A stretch of 12,220 nt of DNA, taken from positions 1-12,220 of the forward strand of contig NZ_SRZM01000132.1 in assembly GCF_019402445.1 (NCBI RefSeq), in the 5' to 3' direction. How positions within the stretch are numbered: position 1 is the stretch's first letter; each line of letters starts with the position of its first letter. A program made the position numbers and the translations under genes. Under the pieces are notes generated by a model, which worked only from the letters and a program-made list of their open reading frames with translations, was not told where the DNA came from and made no database searches. This document shows, in pieces, positions 6,528 through 12,220 of the stretch. The DNA comes from Brachyspira pilosicoli. Lineage in GTDB: Bacteria > Spirochaetota > Brachyspiria > Brachyspirales > Brachyspiraceae.

Positions 6528-7052
6528 CTAAATATAAGAAGCTACACATTCATAGAATTTTTTAAAAGTCTCTTTTATATCTTTATCCCAAGTGCTATGA
6601 TTAAAAATTACAGCGGCACATTCCCTATATAGAGCATCTCTTTTTTTTGACAGCTCAATTAATTTATTTTTGTCTTGCACTAATAATGGTCGTTCTGATA
6701 CATTTATATTGTTTACTATAAGCTCGGCGGGTCTATCTATAAAAATAACTATGCCTCGCTCTCTCATCAGAACTCTATTTTTTTCTTTTAATATTGCTCC
6801 GCCGCCGGTAGATACAACAGCATTTTTTATATTAGATAACTCTTCAAGTACATCGCTTTCTACTTCTCTAAAATATTCTTCACCACTATCTTCAAATATC
6901 TTGTTTATAGTTTTTTTTTCTCTGCTTTCTATGACCTTATCCATATCAAAAAAAGTATAATTAATATATTCTGCTAAAAGTTTTGATAAATCACTCTTGC
7001 CACTTCCAGGAAGACCAATAATAAATATAGTGTTTTTTAAATCATTCATCAT
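6528..7052 (-). CDS. aroK: Shikimate kinase
   Basis: Phosphorylates shikimate at the 3-hydroxyl with ATP, the fifth step of the chorismate pathway, in the cytoplasm. Counting from the ATG at 7052 (174 residues, the normal family size), it shows the Walker A loop GLPGSGKS (13-20), the shikimate-binding FFDMD (34-38), GEEYFREVE with Arg62, STGGGA (81-86), the lid RPLL (121-124), and RDALYRE near the end. The open frame extends three codons further to a TTG at 7061, but ATGs at 7052 and 7049 are better starts. A GGGG lies 3 or 6 bases before them, so 7049 is also possible. The start overlaps the 3' end of pheA, so the two are cotranscribed and probably coupled. Confidence 0.92.
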   Translation of the reverse strand: MMNDLKNTIFIIGLPGSGKSDLSKLLAEYINYTFFDMDKVIESREKKTINKIFEDSGEEYFREVESDVLEELSNIKNAVVSTGGGAILKEKNRVLMRERGIVIFIDRPAELIVNNINVSERPLLVQDKNKLIELSKKRDALYRECAAVIFNHSTWDKDIKETFKKFYECVASYI

Positions 7053-8151
7053 AAACCCCAAGCACTATAAAATTCTCTACACTGTTTTTAAAATCTTCAA
7101 AAATATTCTTAGCCTCATCACTCTCAAAATCTCCAACCATATCAATATAAAAATAATACTGCCATTTTCTTTCAATATGAGGCCTGCTTACTATTGATGT
7201 TAAATTAAATATCTTTAGCTTATCTAAAACATCAGCAAGAGAACCATTTTCATGCGGAAGTAAAAATCTCATAGTCATCTTATTTCCAGAGTTTAAAGCA
7301 TTATCATAATTGCTCACTATTATAAATCTTGTAGTATTACCCTTAATGTTTTCAATATTTTCTTTTAAGATGTTTAAATCATAAATCTTATAAGCATTTT
7401 TATTTGATATAGAAGCTATAGAATCATCATTGCTGTTTGATACCAAAAAAGCAGCCTCTGCAGTATTTGTAGAGAATATCTCTTCATAATTGTTTTCTTT
7501 TATAAAATTAGAACATTGTTTTAGTGCCTGATGATGTGATATTACTTTTTTTATATTATTTATATTAGTATTCTTATTTGCCATAAGTGCATATTCTATT
7601 GTTAGATAAACTTCACCCACTATTTTGCAATTATAATCAGCAAGTATATCAAGCACCTCATTAACCATTCCTGTAGAAGAGTTTTCAAGCGGTAAAACAC
7701 CATAATAACTCTCAGAACTCCTTATACTCTCAAGAACATCTTCAAAACTCTTTTTCTTTATTAATGTAGCCTCATCGCCAAAAAATTTTTTAGCAGCTTC
7801 GTATCCATTTCCACCCTCTCTTCCTTGATACGCTATAACAGAATCGTATTTTATTTTTTTATTACTATTTTCTTTAGTGTTATTATCAATCAAATGCTTT
7901 TGAATCTGCTTTGATGTGTACATTATATCATTATAAATAGTAGTAATTAAATTAGATAATTCTTTGTTTTCAAGAAGATTTATTCTGCTTGCTATTACTT
8001 CTTTTTCTCTTTTAGGGTCGAATATCGGAGCATTATTTTTTTTCTTAATCTCTCCAACTTTCACACTAACTTTCATTCTCTCATCTATTAACTTTACAAT
8101 ATCTCTATCTATATCATCAATTTTTTTTCTTAAATCCTTTAACTCTTCCAT
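7042..8151 (-). CDS. pheA: Bifunctional chorismate mutase / prephenate dehydratase with ACT domain (P-protein)
   Basis: Converts chorismate to prephenate and then phenylpyruvate, committing flux to phenylalanine. Residues 1-85 are an AroQ-type chorismate mutase (LRKKIDDIDRDIVKLIDERM, VGEIKKK, FDPKRE). About 103-280 are the dehydratase: AYQGREGGNGYEAA (107-120), LPLENSSTG (153-161), SHHQALKQC (205-213) and the catalytic TTRF (273-276). About 292-366 are the ACT regulatory domain. At 369 residues it is of usual length. Two family motifs deviate: the common SHPQAL reads SHHQAL, and the ACT phenylalanine-site motifs GAL and ESRP read GSL (303-305) and VSRP (321-324). AGGA precedes the ATG by five bases. 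It is the first gene of a pheA-aroK operon, overlapping aroK. Confidence 0.94.
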   Translation of the reverse strand: MEELKDLRKKIDDIDRDIVKLIDERMKVSVKVGEIKKKNNAPIFDPKREKEVIASRINLLENKELSNLITTIYNDIMYTSKQIQKHLIDNNTKENSNKKIKYDSVIAYQGREGGNGYEAAKKFFGDEATLIKKKSFEDVLESIRSSESYYGVLPLENSSTGMVNEVLDILADYNCKIVGEVYLTIEYALMANKNTNINNIKKVISHHQALKQCSNFIKENNYEEIFSTNTAEAAFLVSNSNDDSIASISNKNAYKIYDLNILKENIENIKGNTTRFIIVSNYDNALNSGNKMTMRFLLPHENGSLADVLDKLKIFNLTSIVSRPHIERKWQYYFYIDMVGDFESDEAKNIFEDFKNSVENFIVLGVYDE

Positions 8152-8216
8152 TATATCCTACCGTTATAAAATATATTAAATTAATAATAATATTATCCTT
8201 ACTACTAATAATAATT

Positions 8217-8244
8217 ATTATACAAAATGCCTAAAAATTGTAAA
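8217..8244 (-). promoter_or_regulatory. Candidate promoter of the pheA-aroK operon
   Basis: On the minus strand, TTTACA (8244-8239, one mismatch to TTGACA) and a perfect TATAAT (8222-8217) are separated by 16 bases, with about 65 bases to the pheA ATG. I see no terminator-antiterminator pair or Phe-codon leader peptide in the short leader, so no attenuation is evident. Confidence 0.45.
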
Positions 8245-8291
8245 GTCTATAATATCATATTTTAATTTTCTTTACATTATAATTAAATTTG

Positions 8292-8319
8292 TTGACTTTT
8301 TTACTTATTACTATAAAAT
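8292..8319 (+). promoter_or_regulatory. Candidate promoter of the DUF4241 gene cluster
   Basis: TTGACT (8292-8297) and TAAAAT (8314-8319) are separated by 16 bases, about 75 bases before the ATG at 8395. Being divergent from the pheA promoter candidate, it leaves 47 bases between the two -35 boxes. It is weak because the DNA is so A+T-rich. Confidence 0.33.
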
Positions 8320-8394
8320 AAAATGCAACTATATTTTAATATATCTACAAATTTCATTTATTGTATATAGAATTATTTTGTTACAGAGGATACT

Positions 8395-9111
8395 ATGCAA
8401 GTTTCTAAAGAGTGGCTTGAACAATATTCTAAAATAAAAAATATGCTAAAAGCACAAGATAATTTAGAAGAAGTATTTACAAAAAAAGAAATAAATGATG
8501 CAAAATTAGAAATATTAGACTTAGGCGAAGTTAATATAGAAAGCGGAAAAATTGTAGTATGCGACCCATTAGCATATTTGGATGAAGAATCTTTATCCTT
8601 TATACAAGAAATTAAACCAAATAAATATAAAGTATTTGCCGGTGTTTTAGAAGATGAAGAAAGATATGCTATTGTAAAACTTCAAATATCAGACAAAGCA
8701 CCTAAATATTATGATTTGGCATTAACTGGTATAGAAGAGTTAGAAAATGTGGAAGATGGAGATTTTTTTGGATTTCCTGTGGATGCGGGTATGGCTTGTA
8801 TATGTGATTATAATGCTCTTACTGATTTTATAAAGTTTGAAGAAAAATTAATAGAATCAAAGGGAGATGATTATAATAGATATGATGATTTATTTGCAGG
8901 TCTATTAGAAGATAATGCTAAAAAATATCCTAAATATCAAAGTGAATATGGTGATTGGCTTAATTTTAATATACCAGAAAGCAAATATAATATAGTTTTA
9001 TTTCAAAGCGGATATGGTGATGGTTTTTATCCTTCATATTTTGGATATGATGATAATAATGAAATTTGTGCTTTATATATTGTTTTTATAGATTTATTCG
9101 CTGATGATTAA
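8395..9111 (+). CDS. DUF4241 domain protein, function unknown
   Basis: A 238-residue acidic, apparently soluble protein. It matches the DUF4241 family from memory through three blocks: SGKIVVCDPL (50-59), FFGFPVDAGMACICD (124-138) and FQSGYGDGFYPSYFGYD (203-219). Between them are strand-rich segments such as YAIVKLQISDKAPKYYDLAL. The family is uncharacterised; conserved Asp, Cys and Gly residues hint at a binding or enzymatic pocket, but nothing can be assigned. No signal peptide or membrane segment is seen. GAGGA precedes the ATG by four bases. It is the first gene of a plus-strand run of four, with 51 bp to the next, and is divergent from pheA. The gene order alone does not show that it shares a function with its neighbours. 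Confidence 0.8.
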   Translation: MQVSKEWLEQYSKIKNMLKAQDNLEEVFTKKEINDAKLEILDLGEVNIESGKIVVCDPLAYLDEESLSFIQEIKPNKYKVFAGVLEDEERYAIVKLQISDKAPKYYDLALTGIEELENVEDGDFFGFPVDAGMACICDYNALTDFIKFEEKLIESKGDDYNRYDDLFAGLLEDNAKKYPKYQSEYGDWLNFNIPESKYNIVLFQSGYGDGFYPSYFGYDDNNEICALYIVFIDLFADD

Positions 9112-9162
9112 TAATTTTCTTATATAAACATTTAATATAATATTAGGAGTATATAGAATAAT

Positions 9163-10680
9163 ATGAATGTTTTAGATTATATAAAATACAATTTTTTTAA
9201 TATAAGAACTCCAAGCTTGGTAGAAAAGGTTCGTTTGCAGGAATATGCTGCTAGAATACAAAATAATAAATATCATTTTGTAGATTTAAAAACAGGAGCT
9301 TTAACAGATACGCTTGCTAAGTTTGTATTTGATATGTATAAAGTAATTGGACCATTATTACATTCTTTAAAAGAAGAGTTTATTATTAAAGATGGTAAAC
9401 AATTTTCATATTATTTAATAGAAGTATCATTTAATGATGAAATGAAAAATCTATATCTCACGCTTAACAAAGAATATATGACAGAAAAACTAAATAGCGG
9501 AGAAAAAATCAATAATGTATTTAATGATGTAAAAAACAATTTTAGTAAGTTCAAAAAGTTTATTAGCAGCGATAACGGCAGAGAAATCAATTTAACATTT
9601 AATTTGCTTAAAGACTTCGCTACAATATCAAATTTTGATTTCTTTTTATTTTTAAGAGCATTTTGTCCTTCTTTTGTAGATGGAGCATATAATTCTAACC
9701 CTACATTTAAAAGCACATCAAATATTCAAGTTGTAGATGACTTAATAAGATTAGATGAAGCTGTAAAAAGTATAGTAATAAGAAAAGAGCTAGCTACTGC
9801 TTTAAAAATATTTCAAAAATATATAGGTATACCAGAAATACCTGAAAATAATATAAAAACTTTCTTAGCTAGAGTAAAATATTTGCAAACACCAAATTTA
9901 TTAAGTGATATTATTATTTATTTATTAAAAGATTTCACATATAAATCTTCTGCCAACTCATCTAATGTCAATATATTTGTAAACTATATTACAGATTGTA
10001 CAAATAACCTAAAAAAAGATATGAATGAAATAGTATCCGAAATAAAAGCTAATAAAATTACCACTATGAGAGAAAAAACTTTTAGTGGAATAGAAATAAT
10101 GAAGATGAGTAATATTAATGATGATAAAAATGAAGTTCTAGAAAAATATGAATGTAATACTTTTACTTGTATAGAGCCTTTAGAATATATAAAAACTTTT
10201 GTTGTAGAAATATTCGATATAAAATATAAAGCCCCTTTAAATGATATGTTTTTGGGTGTAGATTTTGTTAATAAAGAAAGAAATTCTATGGGACTTGATG
10301 CATTCTATACTTTAAACGATTCTAATACTGAAATTGTTAATTTTGATGCACAATTAAGTCCAGAATCTGAAAACTTCAAAAGATTTAAAGGTTGGACTAT
10401 TACAAAAAATAAAGCCCTAACAAGTAGAGAATTAATAGAAGCTATGGTAAAAAAATTAGATGAAGAAGGAAACAAGATAATTATTAATGCTTATAACTCT
10501 GTACTAGATTTAACAAGCATAGTAAAAAATGTTATAGAAGATTATAATAATGGCACTAAAAATGAGGTTCTTAATGCTAATAAAATACCTACTTTAGAAA
10601 GATTTAATTTAAATATAGCTAAAGAAATGCTTGATGATTTTGAAAACTTTATATCACTATTAAAAAACTTTGTAAGATAA
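9163..10680 (+). CDS. Conserved-looking hypothetical protein, 505 aa
   Basis: Not recognised with confidence. It begins MNVLDYIKYNFFNIRTPSLVEKVRLQEYAARI, without a signal peptide or clear membrane helix, and is mainly helical with many Lys, Asn and Asp residues. A long, possibly coiled stretch occupies roughly 285-310 (DCTNNLKKDMNEIVSEIKANK). A more strand-like segment follows at about 335-400, then helical C-terminal segments. It may belong to a spirochaete-restricted family of proteins of this size (DUF5312 comes to mind, unverified). AGGAGT at 9145-9150 is the only ribosome-binding site, and its 12-base gap to the ATG is a little long. Only 24 bp separate it from the membrane protein gene downstream, so they are probably cotranscribed. 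Confidence 0.75.
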   Translation: MNVLDYIKYNFFNIRTPSLVEKVRLQEYAARIQNNKYHFVDLKTGALTDTLAKFVFDMYKVIGPLLHSLKEEFIIKDGKQFSYYLIEVSFNDEMKNLYLTLNKEYMTEKLNSGEKINNVFNDVKNNFSKFKKFISSDNGREINLTFNLLKDFATISNFDFFLFLRAFCPSFVDGAYNSNPTFKSTSNIQVVDDLIRLDEAVKSIVIRKELATALKIFQKYIGIPEIPENNIKTFLARVKYLQTPNLLSDIIIYLLKDFTYKSSANSSNVNIFVNYITDCTNNLKKDMNEIVSEIKANKITTMREKTFSGIEIMKMSNINDDKNEVLEKYECNTFTCIEPLEYIKTFVVEIFDIKYKAPLNDMFLGVDFVNKERNSMGLDAFYTLNDSNTEIVNFDAQLSPESENFKRFKGWTITKNKALTSRELIEAMVKKLDEEGNKIIINAYNSVLDLTSIVKNVIEDYNNGTKNEVLNANKIPTLERFNLNIAKEMLDDFENFISLLKNFVR

Positions 10681-10704
10681 TAAATAAATATTTAGAGAGT
10701 TCGT

Positions 10705-11697
10705 ATGTATAAAAAATATAAAACAGCTATTAATATTACTATTGGTATAATTATAAGTATTGCATGTTTATACTTTGCTTTTAGAGGTATTGATATAAAA
10801 GGTTCTATTGAAGTAGTAAAAAATATTAATGTAACATATTTTATCATATCTTTAATACTCAGTGTAGTTATAATTGTACTTAGAGGTTTAAGATGGGAAT
10901 GTTTTATACCTTTAAAAAAGCCTATCAAAAAAAGAACTGTAGTAATGGCTACATATATAGGTTTTATGGCTAATAATATACTTCCTGCTAAACTTGGAGA
11001 AGTTGCACGTGCTTATATATTAGGAGTTAAAGAAGATGTTAGTAAATCCGCTTTAATAGCTTCTGTTGTTACGGAGAGATTATTTGATGTTATTACTGGT
11101 GGAGTTATACTTACTATTTCTGTGGCATTTATTCCAAATCTACCAAAAACTGTAACTTATGCGGCAATTGCTTTATTTGTTGTATCAATAGTTGGTTTTT
11201 TGGTGTTAATGTTTTTAGTATGGCAGAAAGAATTTGCTCATAAAGTGTTTCATAAAGTATTTGGAATACTACCTGAAAAAATTGGCTCAAAGCTAATAGA
11301 ATTCTCTTGCAATTTTATAGACGGTATAGGTTTTAAAAATGACCCTAAACATATATTTTTAATATTTTTCTATACAATTCTTTATCTTATAGGACAAATA
11401 CTTACTATAGGTTTTTTATTATCTGCTTTTAATATAAAGGCCTCTCCAATAATAGCATTATTTGTATTTGCTATAGGAGGCTTTGGTTTTGCTGTACCTT
11501 CTGCACCTTCTGGAATAGGACCTTTTGAATGGGCTATTATTTTTGGTCTTTCATTAATAGGAGTTGAAAAAACAGTGGCTGCTCCTTATGCTTTAGTTTA
11601 TCATATGATGGGTATAGTACCTATTACTATAATTGGATTTATATTCCTATTTATTATGGGTGTTAACTTAAAAGATGCTACTGCACAAAAACAATGA
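10705..11697 (+). CDS. Lysylphosphatidylglycerol synthase transmembrane-region (flippase-like) family protein
   Basis: An integral inner-membrane protein of 330 residues with about eight hydrophobic helices (roughly 8-25, 43-62, 79-95, 125-143, 150-173, 215-240, 246-266 and 298-319, plus a shorter one near 276-290). Family signatures are NNILPAKLGEVARAY (90-104), VTERLFD (122-128) and PSAPSGIGPFE (265-275). The length matches stand-alone members of the UPF0104/AglD2-like family, which lack the soluble aminoacyl-transferase domain of MprF. It therefore cannot be called a lysyl-PG synthase; a lipid or polyprenyl-linked glycan transport role is more likely but inferred. AGAGAG at 10694-10699 precedes the ATG. 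A glycosyltransferase gene follows after 22 bp, supporting a role in envelope glycan or glycolipid assembly. Confidence 0.87.
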   Translation: MYKKYKTAINITIGIIISIACLYFAFRGIDIKGSIEVVKNINVTYFIISLILSVVIIVLRGLRWECFIPLKKPIKKRTVVMATYIGFMANNILPAKLGEVARAYILGVKEDVSKSALIASVVTERLFDVITGGVILTISVAFIPNLPKTVTYAAIALFVVSIVGFLVLMFLVWQKEFAHKVFHKVFGILPEKIGSKLIEFSCNFIDGIGFKNDPKHIFLIFFYTILYLIGQILTIGFLLSAFNIKASPIIALFVFAIGGFGFAVPSAPSGIGPFEWAIIFGLSLIGVEKTVAAPYALVYHMMGIVPITIIGFIFLFIMGVNLKDATAQKQ

Positions 11698-11719
11698 TTT
11701 TTTAAGGATTTTTTAATAT

Positions 11720-12220
11720 ATGAAAGAATATAATATATGTCTTTGTGCCGATAACAATGTTGTAGAATATATGTCCGCTTTGATTGTATCTATATTAAAG
11801 AACTCACACCAAGATGAAGAATTTATTTTTCATATAATAACTTCTTCTATGTCTGAAGAAAATAAAAATTATATTAATGAATTAAAGAGCATAAAAAATT
11901 TTCAATTAAAATATTATACACCAATACATAAAGAAAAATTTATAAAATGGCATAATGAAAAAACTACAGGTCAATGGGGTGTAGAAGCCTTTTCAAAATT
12001 AGATATACCATTTTTAATAAAAGATTTAGATAAAATTTTATATTTAGACTGTGATATGATAGTTATTAATTCTTTAAAAGATTTATTTCAATTAGATATT
12101 ACTAATAATATAGCTGCTGTTGTAAAAGATAAAGATATTAAACATTTTAAAATTTTAGAAACTAATTTTAACTTCTTTTATAATTATTTCAATTCAGGGC
12201 TTATGTTAATTAATATAAAA
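11720..12220 (+). CDS. Family 8 glycosyltransferase, N-terminal part (3'-truncated by window edge)
   Basis: The frame is open from ATG 11720 to the last base (167 codons), so the C-terminus lies outside. It starts MKEYNICLCADNNVVEYMSALIVSILKNS, the typical nucleotide-sugar-binding opening of GT8 enzymes such as LPS galactosyl- and glucosyltransferases. It continues to IPFLIKDLDKILYLDCDMIV with the metal-binding DCD at 110-112, then YFNSGLMLINI (156-166). It would transfer a hexose from UDP-sugar to a surface glycan or lipid on the cytoplasmic face; the sugar and acceptor cannot be read from the sequence. AAGGA at 11704-11708 is its ribosome-binding site, and it lies 22 bp after the membrane protein gene. 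Confidence 0.88.
   Translation, partial: MKEYNICLCADNNVVEYMSALIVSILKNSHQDEEFIFHIITSSMSEENKNYINELKSIKNFQLKYYTPIHKEKFIKWHNEKTTGQWGVEAFSKLDIPFLIKDLDKILYLDCDMIVINSLKDLFQLDITNNIAAVVKDKDIKHFKILETNFNFFYNYFNSGLMLINIK

Noticed and set aside
8152..8394. Riboswitch or attenuator in the pheA leader
   Set aside because: No conserved riboswitch core, no Phe-rich leader peptide and no terminator hairpin could be found in this A+T-rich stretch.
9411..9716. 101-codon minus-strand frame inside the 505-aa gene
   Set aside because: It is antisense to a well-formed gene, and its Leu/Ser-rich product is typical of a shadow frame.

Overview
The window is strongly A+T-rich, with AT-biased codons and clean Shine-Dalgarno sites. 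It most resembles a spirochaete chromosome of the genus Brachyspira. That is an inference from three things: base composition, proteins made of 25-residue 'FNQPLNxWNVSNVxxMxxMF' (DUF285/BspA-type) repeats, which are numerous in Brachyspira, and the style of the intergenic repeats. No rRNA or other phylogenetic marker is present to prove it.

Layout. (1) Positions 1-1977, plus strand: the end of a pyrimidine operon. It holds the 3' part of class 1B dihydroorotate dehydrogenase (pyrD), overlapping by 4 bp a fused OMP decarboxylase-orotate phosphoribosyltransferase (pyrF-pyrE order), so the last three steps to UMP are encoded together. (2) Positions 2210-5954, minus strand: two tandem paralogous DUF285-repeat genes. 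The upstream one (422 aa) is almost only repeats. The downstream one (799 aa) carries the repeats on a long helical region and a C-terminal DUF4132 (MolR/YehI-like) domain. Neither has a signal peptide, so the usual 'surface protein' label is doubtful. (3) Positions 5955-6527: a 573-bp gene-free stretch with a cluster of G+C-rich hairpins and a copy of a composite intergenic repeat. A second copy lies at 1991-2189 in the opposite orientation, so the repeats bracket the DUF285 pair. Each copy also sits just behind the stop codon of a housekeeping gene (pyrFE or aroK), in the sense direction of that gene. (4) Positions 6528-8151, minus strand: pheA (chorismate mutase-prephenate dehydratase-ACT) overlapping shikimate kinase aroK, an aromatic amino acid operon. 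(5) Positions 8395-12220, plus strand: four closely spaced genes. They are a DUF4241 protein, an unrecognised 505-aa protein, a multi-pass membrane protein of the lysylphosphatidylglycerol synthase/flippase-like family, and the start of a family 8 glycosyltransferase that runs off the window. The last two suggest envelope lipid or glycan work.

The metabolic genes look ordinary and intact. The points of interest are the DUF285-DUF4132 architecture, the truncated paralogue beside it, the paired composite repeats, and the hairpin cluster, which has alternative pairings.
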